Shown one piece after another: positions 30,670 to 38,026 of a stretch of DNA of 38,026 bases; the stretch's first letter is position 1; every line of letters begins with the position of its first letter. The stretch comes from JAVEDQ01 sp035468175 (GTDB taxonomy: Bacteria; Actinomycetota; Actinomycetes; Frankiales; Frankiaceae): NCBI GenBank assembly GCA_035468175.1, contig DATITC010000203.1:1-38026 (forward strand), in the 5' to 3' direction. The translations under genes were made by a program, and so were the position numbers. The notes under the pieces were generated by a model. That model saw only the letters and a list, made by a program, of their open reading frames with translations. It was not told where the DNA came from and did not search any database.

Positions 30670-32883
30670 TTACGCGATGGAGCGCTGGAGGACGAGGGCG
30701 GTGACGTCATCGTCGTGGTCGTGGTGGATGTCGGCCGCGTCGATGACGCGTTTCAGCAGCGTGGCGGCACCTGTTGGCGCGATGGATCGGGCGGCGTCGA
30801 GGACGAGCTGCATGCCGACGTCGATGTCGACGTCCCGGCGTTCGACGAGGCCGTCCGTGATGGCGAGCAGCGCGGCGCCCGGCTCGAGGGTGATGGAAAC
30901 GGCGGTGCGTTGGACGACACCGACGCCGAACGGGGTGCCGACGATCGTCGGCACCTCCCGCGTGCCGGTCGAGTCCACCAGCAGGGGCGGGAGGTGGCCG
31001 GCGTTGCCGACCTCGACTCTCCCCGTCACCGGGTCGGCCAGGAAGTACAGCACGGTGACCAGCTGCTCGAGGTCGAACACTTGGAAGTACATGTCGACCT
31101 TGCCGAACACGACGGCCGGGTCTGGATCATCGACCGCGTAGGAACGGATCATCGTCCGGACCTGCCCCATCGCGGCCGCGGCTTCCAGCCCGCGGCCCAT
31201 GACGTCCCCGACGACGGCGAGGCATCGGCCGTCCGGGAGCTGGATGACGTCGTAGAAGTCGCCGCCCGCCTCCAGCCCGCCAGCCGGGCTGTAGTGGGCG
31301 GCGACGTCGAACCCGGGAATGGTGAGAACTTCGGATGGCAACAGGGCGCGCTGCAGCTCCAGCGACGCGGCGCGCTCGGCCGCGTACCGCTCGGTTCGTT
31401 CGAGGGTGTGCGCCGTCTGGGCCGCGAGCGCGAGCACGAACGCGCGCTCGTCCTGGTCGAACAGCCGGCGGGAGGAGAAGCTGAACCGGAGGGCACCGAG
31501 CGTGCGACCGCCGACGCTCAGCGGCAGCGCGCACATCGCGACCGTGGCCGCTTCGAATCCGCGCAGCGCGGGGAACGCATGGTCGCGCTCGTCCTGAGAT
31601 TCCAGCCATACCGCCTCGCCGGTCCGGAGTGCGGTCGCGGCCGGTAGCGGCGCGTCCAGCCGTTCCTCGCGGAGCGCGTCGACGAGCTCCACGCCGTACC
31701 CGACCGCCCCCGGCACGACGACGTGTTCCCCGTCGGGTGCGGGCAACAGCATGCCGCCGCCGGTCGCGCCGAGCGCATCGACGCCTTCGGACACGACGAC
31801 GCCCGCCACGTCTGTCGGAGTGCGCGCCCGCGCGAGCGCGGCGGTGACCTGCTGCAATCGCGCGGCACGGCCCGTGATGCGCTGCAGTGCCGCGAGCCGC
31901 TCGACCTCGTCGAGAAGCCGCTGCTCGAAGGGCAGCACCGGCGCCGGCTCACGGCCGGCCGCGACGTCCCGCAGCTGCCGGATGACGGCCTCTACGTACC
32001 AGCGGCGGAACAGCCGATGCGCCGCGGGTGTCTCCAGCGTGAGCAGCCGCGCCGCCCGTGAGTAGGTGTCGGCCTCGTCGAGCGCGGCCAGATAGCGCTC
32101 CCCGGCGTCCGCGGCCGTCAACGGTAGGTACAAGGTCAAGCGGGTTCGCGGCTCGCCTCGGTGCGACGCCGCTAGCGCCTGCCGTTTGATCGCGTCGCGG
32201 GCGTCGGCGAACCCGTGCACGACGGTTTCGATGAGCCGTGCGAGGTGCCGAGGTACCGCTCCGCCGGCGCTGGCGGCGAGGGTGAACTCGCGCACCAGGT
32301 TGTCTATGTGTGCTTTGGCTGCGATCAGCAGATTAGTCGGCACGTCGCCGAGCACCACGGAGAAACGCGGCTCGGCCGTCTCCGCCGCGTTCTCCTGCCA
32401 GGACGCGAGCAGCGCGTCCACGTCGACGGTGCCTGCGGCGTCGGCCACGTGCGCCGGCTGGAGTTCGGCCCACACGTCCTTGCCGCCGGAGGCGGAACGC
32501 TCGACGCCCCACCGTGCCGCAACAGCCTCGATGAGCGCGATGCCGCGCCCGGTCATGTTGCCCGTGCTGGCCAGGGGTCGGACCGGCGGCCGCGGGTTGC
32601 CGTCGTGAACGGCAATCCGCACGCAGCTCGCGTCGCCGCTCACGGTCACCCATATCGGCGGGTCTCCGTGCTGCATCGCGTTCGCGACGAGCTCTCCGGC
32701 GACAAGCGCGGCGTCAGGCGCGATCGCGACGGCGGCGGACGCCGCAATCCGCTCGGCGACGAACTGGCGACCGGCTCGTGCTGCGCTCGGACCATCCGCG
32801 ACGCTCAACTCGAGCCTTGCCCAGGACACCTCCTGGCCGCTGAGCCACCCGTCGCCGGGCGCGGCGCTTCCCGTGCTCGACAT
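30670..32883 (-). CDS. HATPase-GAF-PP2C phosphatase (RsbW/RsbU-type fusion)
   Basis: A 737-residue cytoplasmic signalling protein. Residues about 20-145 are an anti-sigma-type histidine-kinase-like ATPase (N-box LVAGELVANAMQHG, then VHDGNPRPP and GRGIALIEAVAARWG); 150-340 are helical and of unclear role; 345-500 a GAF domain; 510-737 a PP2C/SpoIIE phosphatase (GGDFYDVI, GDVMGRGLEAA, ITDGLVERR, HDDDVTALVL). The fusion puts kinase-like and phosphatase activity in one chain, as if one protein could both phosphorylate and dephosphorylate an anti-sigma antagonist. The ATG at 32883 is set by TACCCT six bases upstream; the earlier frame is not protein-like. It is divergent from the GAF-PP2C gene. 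Confidence 0.9.
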   Translation of the reverse strand: MSSTGSAAPGDGWLSGQEVSWARLELSVADGPSAARAGRQFVAERIAASAAVAIAPDAALVAGELVANAMQHGDPPIWVTVSGDASCVRIAVHDGNPRPPVRPLASTGNMTGRGIALIEAVAARWGVERSASGGKDVWAELQPAHVADAAGTVDVDALLASWQENAAETAEPRFSVVLGDVPTNLLIAAKAHIDNLVREFTLAASAGGAVPRHLARLIETVVHGFADARDAIKRQALAASHRGEPRTRLTLYLPLTAADAGERYLAALDEADTYSRAARLLTLETPAAHRLFRRWYVEAVIRQLRDVAAGREPAPVLPFEQRLLDEVERLAALQRITGRAARLQQVTAALARARTPTDVAGVVVSEGVDALGATGGGMLLPAPDGEHVVVPGAVGYGVELVDALREERLDAPLPAATALRTGEAVWLESQDERDHAFPALRGFEAATVAMCALPLSVGGRTLGALRFSFSSRRLFDQDERAFVLALAAQTAHTLERTERYAAERAASLELQRALLPSEVLTIPGFDVAAHYSPAGGLEAGGDFYDVIQLPDGRCLAVVGDVMGRGLEAAAAMGQVRTMIRSYAVDDPDPAVVFGKVDMYFQVFDLEQLVTVLYFLADPVTGRVEVGNAGHLPPLLVDSTGTREVPTIVGTPFGVGVVQRTAVSITLEPGAALLAITDGLVERRDVDIDVGMQLVLDAARSIAPTGAATLLKRVIDAADIHHDHDDDVTALVLQRSIA

Positions 32884-33185
32884 TAGGAAAGGGTAGCTCC
32901 CGGCATGGGTCCCAAGCGGAGCCGGTAGACCTTGTCGACATTCATGACAATCAGATTGGAGCGCTTCACGGGGCGCAAGAAACCCGACGCTTCGGAGGGT
33001 GCAGCCGCGCGGGGTCGGGGGCCTTGCGTGTCCATCGGTGCGAGAGACGACGCCGTGCGGGCGATGGACGAGATGACCGAGACGCCGCCTCCGCTCGGGC
33101 ACGACGTCGCGGATACCCGTGGGATGGCTGCGCTTGTTTGTGCCGCATGCTCGCGCCGATCGCTCGCGGCGACTACCTTCGCACG
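32884..33185. promoter_or_regulatory. divergent promoter region of two PP2C genes
   Basis: This 302-bp gap has a leaderless-type -10 at each end: TACCCT on the minus strand (32895-32890), six bases before the HATPase-GAF-PP2C start, and TACCTT on the plus strand (33174-33179), six bases before the GTG of the GAF-PP2C gene. Near 32933-32951 there is a small TTGTC/GACAA dyad. An 85-codon plus-strand frame at 32932 has no Shine-Dalgarno sequence and is not convincing as a gene. Confidence 0.45.
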
Positions 33186-34499
33186 GTGAACTCGGCGACG
33201 CCACGCGACATGTCGCAGGAGTTCGCGGTCGTCGCACGGACATTGCAGGTCGAGGGAACGGCGCAGCGAACCTTGCAGAAGATCGTCGACCTCGCGCCGT
33301 TGACGATCGAGGGCTGCGCCTACGCCGGCGTCACCATGGTTGCCCGCCGGCAGGTCGAAACCCCAGCCGCGAGCAACCACATCCCCCGGGTGGTGGACAG
33401 ACTGCAGGACGAAACGGGTCAGGGGCCGTGCCTGGACGCCATTCGCCACCACGAAGTGTTCGTCACCGATGACCTTCTCGAGGAGCGCCGCTGGCCGCAG
33501 TTCAGCCGGCGTGCCGTGGAAGAGACCGGGGTCCGCAGCATCCTGAGTCTCCGGCTGTTCGTGGACGAGGACACCATCGGCGCGTTGAACCTCTACTCGC
33601 GCGAACCGGCGGCGTTCGGTCCGATCAGCCGCGCGAGTGGCGCCGTGTTTGCGGCGCATGCCGCAGTGGCCCTGACCAGCGCCCGGGAGCACGACCGGGC
33701 CCAGCTCCTCCAACAGGACCTGACCAGCACGGTCGAGAGCGTCCAGAGCTACGAGCAGCAAGTCGAGATCGGCGCGGCGATCCAACGGAGCATGCTGCCG
33801 CCCCTGCCCGACCTCGGCCGCTTCCAGCTCACCGCCCGCTACAAGCCAGCGGCAGCCGCAGCCCAGGTGGGAGGCGACTGGTATGACGCCTTCCCTATCC
33901 GCGACGGTGTCACCGCCCTGGTCATCGGCGACGTCGCCGGTCACGACATCGACGCCGCGGTGCGGATGGGCCAGCTCCGAAACCTGCTCCGCGCCCTGGC
34001 CGTCGACCGCGACGAGTCACCCGGGGATCTGTTGAGCCGGCTCGACCGAGCCGCCACGCACCTGCAGGCGACCGACACCGTCACCTGCATCTATGCCCTG
34101 CTGGAAGAACGAGGCGCAGCTCCGCCCCGCCTGCACTTCGCCAACGGCGGCCACCCGCCGCCCCTGCTGATGACCGTCGCCGGCTCGGCCGAATACCTCG
34201 ACACGCCCGCACACACCCTGCTCGGCCTCGGCGTCGACCTGCAACGCTCCACCACCGTCATCGACCTTCCGGCCCGCTCGACGCTACTGCTCTACACCGA
34301 CGGACTCGTCGAACACCGCGGCCGCAGCATCGACGACGGAATGGACCAGCTACGCGAGCTCGGAACCACCCTCACCACCCACTCGCTGGAATCAATCTGC
34401 GACACGCTCATCGGCGAGCTCGCCGCCCAGCCCCGCGACGACGTCTGCCTGCTCGCACTCCGAACACCCGACCTGATCCCCTCCCCACGCGGAACCTGA
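33186..34499 (+). CDS. GAF-PP2C phosphatase (RsbU-like)
   Basis: A 437-residue phosphatase: GAF domain (about 10-170; ETGQGPCLDAIRHHEVFV, then IGALNLYSRE), coiled-coil linker (about 172-200), and PP2C/SpoIIE domain (about 210-432; VGGDWYDAFPI, GDVAGHDIDAA, LYTDGLVEHRG, RDDVCLLALR). It would dephosphorylate a STAS-type antagonist in response to a ligand in the GAF pocket. The GTG at 33186 begins the family-like segment MSQEFAVVARTL after eight residues and lies six bases after TACCTT; upstream in-frame ATGs give unlikely sequence. It converges with the next PP2C gene, with 42 bp between the stops. Confidence 0.9.
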   Translation: MNSATPRDMSQEFAVVARTLQVEGTAQRTLQKIVDLAPLTIEGCAYAGVTMVARRQVETPAASNHIPRVVDRLQDETGQGPCLDAIRHHEVFVTDDLLEERRWPQFSRRAVEETGVRSILSLRLFVDEDTIGALNLYSREPAAFGPISRASGAVFAAHAAVALTSAREHDRAQLLQQDLTSTVESVQSYEQQVEIGAAIQRSMLPPLPDLGRFQLTARYKPAAAAAQVGGDWYDAFPIRDGVTALVIGDVAGHDIDAAVRMGQLRNLLRALAVDRDESPGDLLSRLDRAATHLQATDTVTCIYALLEERGAAPPRLHFANGGHPPPLLMTVAGSAEYLDTPAHTLLGLGVDLQRSTTVIDLPARSTLLLYTDGLVEHRGRSIDDGMDQLRELGTTLTTHSLESICDTLIGELAAQPRDDVCLLALRTPDLIPSPRGT

Positions 34500-34541
34500 C
34501 GCCGACCAAACCGGCGCTTCGGCCGCTGGCTTGATGGAGGG

Positions 34542-35696
34542 TCAGGATTCCGTAGCGAATACAGTCGGTTCGAAGCTTCGGTTCGGTGCCGAGTCGGCGC
34601 GGGTTGGGGTGCGGAGGGCGAGTAGAGCGACGTCGTCCTCGGTGGCGGGGCCGATCAGGTTGAGGAGGGTGTCGCAGAGTTCGTCGAGGGGCGCTTGGGC
34701 GAGCGACCGGGCGGTGGCGGCGAGCCAGCGCAGGCCTTCGTCGATGGCGGCGTCGCGGCGTTCGACGAGACCGTCGGTGTAGAGCAGCACGGTGGCGCCC
34801 GGCGGCAGGATCTGCTGGTGGTCGCTGCGATCGGTGTCCGGGTAGATCCCGAGCATAAGGTCCGGATCGGTCACCAGCAGGCGGGCGGAGCCGTCGGGGA
34901 GCAGCAGCAGCGGCGGCGGGTGGCCGGCGTTGGACCAGCGCAATAGGTGGACACCGGCATCGCGGTCGGCGCCGTCCGGTTCGATCGTGGCGAGGACGGC
35001 GGTGGCCAGCGCGCCGACACCGAGGTCACGGATGGCCCGGTCCAGGGTGGCGAGGACGGCGGCGGGAGGGTCCTCCACGGTGTAGGCGATCCCGCGGAGC
35101 AGGTTGCGAGTTTGGGCCATGCCGGCGGCGGCGTCGCGGTCGTGTCCGGTGACGTCGCCGATCACGATGCAGGTGGTGCCGCCCGCCGTGAGGAACGAGT
35201 CGTACCAGTCACCGCCGATACGGGCGCCGGCGGCGGCGGAACGATAGCGCACGCGGAGGCTCAGCGCGCCGGGCTGTACGGGGTCGGTGAGCAGCGAGCG
35301 CTGCAGCGCCTCCGAGAGCTGCTGGTCCGCGGTGGGGTCTTCCTCTGGTGCCGGGGGAGTACCGGCGGCGACGACAGGTGCCGTCGGCATGCCGGCGGCG
35401 AGCAGCTGCTCGAGCACGTCGAGCGGATCGAGCTCACCGCCTCCCATGTCCGAGCCGCGGGTGGGGCAGGCGACCCGACTGAGGGCGTGCAGCTCGTCGA
35501 GCTGTTCGTTGACCGCGACAGCCAGCACAGTCTCCTCGTCGGCTGGCAGCGGCAGCATCTCGTGCAGGTAGGCGTCGATCTCCAGCTGACCGCTGTGGCC
35601 GCCGAGCGCGAGGGAGCGGAGCCACAGTTGCTCGACGGTCAGCTCCCCCCAACGCCGGGCGGCATCGATCTCGCGATGTCGCGAAGCGGCGGGCAT
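34542..35696 (-). CDS. PP2C (SpoIIE-type) phosphatase
   Basis: A 384-residue phosphatase. The first 125 residues are a helical module (EQLWLRSLALGGHSGQLEID, then MLPLPADEETVLAVAVNEQL) seen at the N-terminus of many actinobacterial PP2C proteins; the rest is the PP2C domain with IGGDWYDSFL, IGDVTGHDRDAA, LYTDGLVERRD and TEDDVALLALR. No PAS or GAF domain is present, so sensing may come from its operon partner, the GAF-ANTAR protein, whose stop lies 8 bp upstream. The start ATG has no strong Shine-Dalgarno sequence, which suggests coupling to that gene. Confidence 0.9.
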   Translation of the reverse strand: MPAASRHREIDAARRWGELTVEQLWLRSLALGGHSGQLEIDAYLHEMLPLPADEETVLAVAVNEQLDELHALSRVACPTRGSDMGGGELDPLDVLEQLLAAGMPTAPVVAAGTPPAPEEDPTADQQLSEALQRSLLTDPVQPGALSLRVRYRSAAAGARIGGDWYDSFLTAGGTTCIVIGDVTGHDRDAAAGMAQTRNLLRGIAYTVEDPPAAVLATLDRAIRDLGVGALATAVLATIEPDGADRDAGVHLLRWSNAGHPPPLLLLPDGSARLLVTDPDLMLGIYPDTDRSDHQQILPPGATVLLYTDGLVERRDAAIDEGLRWLAATARSLAQAPLDELCDTLLNLIGPATEDDVALLALRTPTRADSAPNRSFEPTVFATES

Positions 35697-35704
35697 GGCG
35701 CGGG

Positions 35705-36460
35705 TCAGTCCGAGGTCGTCGATGAGGCGTGGCGGGCGATGACTCCGGCGACCAGCTGGCGGGCGACGTCGTGCAGCTTGACGTGGGTGCGCTGGGAAGC
35801 GGTGACCAGCATCGCGAACGCGGCGCCGTCATCGGCTGCGCCCTGCGCAATGAGCACGCCTTTGGCCTGGCTGATGATGTCCCGGTCGTCCAACGCTTCG
35901 GCGAGGCCCTCGTTCAGTCGCTTCGCGTCGGCGTGCGACTGGACGTTGACGAGCAGGATGGCGGCCTGCTGGGCGAACAGCCGCATTCGCTGCTCGGCCT
36001 GTTCCTCGTAGCGACCGGGGCTGCGGGAGTACACCTTGATCGCTCCGACTGGCTGGCCGGCGGCGGTCAGCGGGACGCTCAGCATGGAGCGGATGCCGAG
36101 CGGTGCGACCGCAGCTGACCAGCGTGGCCAGCGTCGGTCGCTCTCGGTGTCGTCGATGTGCGTCGTGCGCTGCTCGCGGCTCGCGGTCAGGCACGGTCCT
36201 TCGCCGAGTTCGTACTGCGCCGCGTCGGCCCGCTCCACCACTGGGTCTGATGCGGCTCGAGTCCTTTGGCCGCGCGCGTCGATGACCGTGACGCCAGCGC
36301 CTGCCGTGTCGGGCAGGGTGACGGCCGCGAGCGAGGTCACCAGCTCGAGTGCGGTCTCGATCGTCTCGGCCGACAGCAGCACCCCGGACATCCGGGTCAG
36401 CGATTCGCCCAGACCTACGTCAGCGGCCTGCTCGGGCGCGGTGGGCACCTGGTCGGTCAT
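35705..36460 (-). CDS. GAF-ANTAR regulator 4
   Basis: A 251-residue protein: GAF domain (about 30-175; QYELGEGPCLTASREQRTTH, then VGAIKVYSRSPGRYEEQ) and ANTAR domain (about 185-245; RDIISQAKGVLIAQGAADDG). It is followed after 8 bp by a PP2C phosphatase gene, an unusual coupling of RNA-binding antitermination and phosphatase signalling in one operon. The ATG has AGGAAGGAC seven bases upstream. A GTGT-N15-GGGTAG element about 220 bp upstream may be its promoter. Confidence 0.9.
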   Translation of the reverse strand: MTDQVPTAPEQAADVGLGESLTRMSGVLLSAETIETALELVTSLAAVTLPDTAGAGVTVIDARGQRTRAASDPVVERADAAQYELGEGPCLTASREQRTTHIDDTESDRRWPRWSAAVAPLGIRSMLSVPLTAAGQPVGAIKVYSRSPGRYEEQAEQRMRLFAQQAAILLVNVQSHADAKRLNEGLAEALDDRDIISQAKGVLIAQGAADDGAAFAMLVTASQRTHVKLHDVARQLVAGVIARHASSTTSD

Positions 36461-36795
36461 ATCGTCCTTCCTGCGCTCCGCGGGAGAGGGAGTCGGCCGT
36501 GACGGCTTCTGGATCTGGGTTCCTCGGCCAGCTGCGGCGGGATGAGTGAGAGCATGCGTGGTCCTGTGCCTTCTCAGAGCTTGCTTGACGACTGCCGGCG
36601 CTTCTCCGGGGCGTCAGGCAAGCGGCCCACTTCGTCGTCCGTGGAGTCGCAGAGGCGGCTGCTCGCTCAGCGCACGCCGGGCCTACCCAGCCTTACGAAA
36701 GCAACACGGAATGTAACTGCGCGCGCAGGGGCGCTGCCGGCTCAAGGAGCAGGTCGCTCGGCAACAGCACGGCGCCAGTTAGCGAGCCGATGTCG
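36461..36795. promoter_or_regulatory. 335-bp intergenic region with a possible SigB-like promoter
   Basis: On the minus strand, GTGT (36707-36704), 15 bases, and GGGTAG (36688-36683) approximate the pattern GNNT-N14-16-GGGTAY but with G at the last position. It would give a leader of about 210 nt for the GAF-ANTAR/PP2C operon, long enough to hold regulatory RNA structure. A plus-strand frame at 36542-36946 crosses into the cupin gene and is low-complexity Ser/Arg-rich, so I do not accept it as a gene. Confidence 0.3.
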
Positions 36796-37128
36796 CTATA
36801 CGAGCTTGGCTACCGTGAGCAGAACCGCCGCTGCCTCCAGCGCTTCAAGGCTGTGCCGGGAGTCGGGTACGACGAGCAGGTCACCGGGCGAGCCCTCCCA
36901 GCTCGCCCGGTCGCTGACGAGTCGCACCCGGCCGTGCAGGACGTAGACCGTCGCTTCCCCGGGGTTTTCGTGCTCGTTGAGTTTTTGGCCGTCGGCCAAG
37001 GCGATCAGGGTCTGGCGCAGCGCATGTTCGTGCCCGCCGTACACGGTGTGCGAGCTGCGTCCGCTAGACGCGTTCTGGGCGAGGTCGAGCTGCTGACGCG
37101 CCATGGCAGTCAGCGACGTCTTCTGCAT
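36796..37128 (-). CDS. small cupin-domain protein
   Basis: A 110-residue single-domain cupin. Motif 1 is KLNEHENPGEATVYVLHGRV and motif 2 is SPGDLLVVPDSRHSLEALE; His and Glu metal ligands are visible in the first and a His in the second. Small stand-alone cupins serve as sensors, isomerases or dioxygenase-like proteins; the function is unknown. The ATG at 37128 (MQKTSLTAMARQQLD) has GAGAGG nine bases upstream; an ATG three codons earlier touches that Shine-Dalgarno sequence, and the longer frame is not family-like. Confidence 0.82.
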   Translation of the reverse strand: MQKTSLTAMARQQLDLAQNASSGRSSHTVYGGHEHALRQTLIALADGQKLNEHENPGEATVYVLHGRVRLVSDRASWEGSPGDLLVVPDSRHSLEALEAAAVLLTVAKLV

Positions 37129-37378
37129 ACGAACCATCCTCTCGTGGTGGCAATAGGGCGGCTGGTCAGAGGGCCTGCCGTAGCCGAGGGAATTCGTGGT
37201 GGTGTTGCCGGGCCGTGCAGCGCAATCCCATCCGCTGCACGGCTGCTCCTTGGCTGACTCTCCGGGGCCCTCTTCGCGGCTCAATTCGCAGTGAGGAGGT
37301 GAGCTGACCGGTGGAGCGTCCGATTGTGTCAGAGGGGCGGAGCTTCGATGCGGTTCCGTGAACGCGTGAGGTAGGCCT

Positions 37379-38026
37379 CTATGGGCGAGCTCCGGAGAGC
37401 CGGTCGGCGACCCGGGCCGCCAATGCCATGATCGTCAAGGCCGGATTGGCCGCACCCTGGGTCGGCAACGCGCTGCCGTCGGTGATGTAGAGGTTCGGCA
37501 CCCCGAACACGCGCTGGTCGGCATCGACGACACCCTCGGCCGGTCGAGCGGCCATTCGAGCTCCCCCGACCAGATGGGCCACCCGTCGAATGGTCATCGT
37601 CTCGGTTGCTCCTGCAGCTGCGACCAGCTGCTCCATGCTGTGCTGCGCCGCCTGTACCGCCGGTCGATGTCGCACTGGCTGTAGGCGAGTGCGCCACGGC
37701 CAAGCCGTGCCGATCGGTCTCATTGGCCAGCGTCACCCGGTTCTGCGGCTGCGGCAGGAACTCGCAGAGCGCGCCGAAGCTGGCCCAGTGCACGTAGTCA
37801 CGCATGTACCCACGCAGCTGGCCCCCCAGTGGCCCTGGGCCGCGACATGCTCGGAGTAGGTGATTGGCAGCGGGCTCACGTTCTGGATGGACCAGCCGCG
37901 ATGGTAAGGCTTACTCGGGTCGGTCTCGTAGAAGTGCTCGGAGGACACCTCGGGAGGTGGATCCTTGTACATCCGGATCTCTTGCTCGAACCGACCGGCG
38001 GTCTGAGGCGCCCCTGGACCATCAGG
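37379..38026 (-). pseudogene. GMC oxidoreductase, C-terminal part, with three apparent 1-base deletions
   Basis: The gene enters from the right edge. Frame one reads PYHRGWSIQNVSPLPITYSE then HVAAQGHWG; the next reads MRDYVHWASFGALCEFLPQP and ETDRHGLAVAH; the last returns to frame one with AAQHSMEQLV, HLVGGARM and VPNLYITDGSALPTQGAANP, the signature C-terminus of glucose-methanol-choline oxidoreductases (active-site His and Asn). Adding one G to the G6 run at 37822-37827, one T near 37692-37696 and one G near 37665-37675 restores a continuous GGQLRGYMRDY, HFAYSQCDID and AVQAAQHSM. All three are single missing bases in short homopolymers. The N-terminal FAD domain lies outside the window. Functional gene with sequencing errors, or real decay: not decidable here. 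Confidence 0.7.

Noticed and set aside
29507..31141. 544-codon plus-strand frame opposite the WS/DGAT and PP2C genes
   Set aside because: Antisense to both genes and across the gap; Arg/Pro-rich with no motif.
36542..36946. 134-codon plus-strand frame in the gap before the cupin gene
   Set aside because: Ser/Arg-rich, overlaps the cupin gene in antisense, and lacks family features.
1..38026. CRISPR array, phage or integrative element, rRNA or tRNA genes
   Set aside because: No regularly spaced repeats, no integrase, portal or terminase genes, and no rRNA or complete tRNA sequence were recognised.

Overview
This is a high-GC, gene-dense chromosomal segment of a soil-type actinomycete. The evidence is an RbpA-type RNA polymerase-binding protein, four GAF-ANTAR regulators, SpoIIE-type PP2C phosphatases, a WS/DGAT-type acyltransferase, an actinobacterial P450/3Fe-4S ferredoxin/reductase set, and frequent GTG starts with leaderless-type promoters. 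The genus cannot be fixed from sequence alone; Pseudonocardiales, Frankiales or Geodermatophilales would all fit.

Layout, left to right. 0-2.3 kb: the end of an unknown gene, then an RsbQ/RsbP-like pair (alpha/beta hydrolase plus PAS-PP2C phosphatase). 2.3-5.8 kb: a three-gene succinate dehydrogenase/fumarate reductase operon, sdhCAB. 5.8-7.1 kb: an alpha/beta hydrolase and a two-CBS protein. 7.1-11.2 kb: a compact set of RNA and transcription proteins, namely a tiny Lys-rich protein, a Cys-rich RGCVC-type protein, an RbpA paralogue, a cold-shock protein and three tandem GAF-ANTAR proteins, with two very small ORFs that overlap neighbouring starts. 11.2-16.1 kb: a PlsC-like acyltransferase coupled to a hemolysin III-like membrane protein, a sulfite-oxidase-fold molybdoenzyme, a GT-C-like membrane protein and a hemerythrin. 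16.1-20 kb: a frameshifted secreted-protein gene beside a large hybrid histidine kinase. 20-26 kb: a large serine esterase, a P450/ferredoxin/reductase operon and its divergent TetR regulator, then an IS3-type transposase scar. 26.3-30.6 kb: a terpene-cyclase-like toroid protein, a divergent MarR/hemerythrin pair, a WS/DGAT acyltransferase and a truncated DUF2784 gene. 30.6-36.5 kb: a block of stress-signalling genes (HATPase-GAF-PP2C, GAF-PP2C, PP2C, GAF-ANTAR). 36.8-38 kb: a small cupin and the end of a GMC oxidoreductase with apparent single-base deletions.

The recurring theme is partner-switch and antitermination signalling: four PP2C phosphatases, one of them with its own anti-sigma-like ATPase domain, and four ANTAR RNA-binding proteins. 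No sigma factor and no STAS anti-sigma antagonist is visible, so their targets must lie elsewhere. At least eight genes show a TAnnnT hexamer 6-8 nt before the start codon, the leaderless arrangement, and this decides several starts. Three operons have a GNNT-N15-GGGTA element resembling the SigB-type promoters of Streptomyces; that is a weak match and needs testing. Several reading-frame breaks sit in homopolymers and may be sequencing errors rather than real decay.
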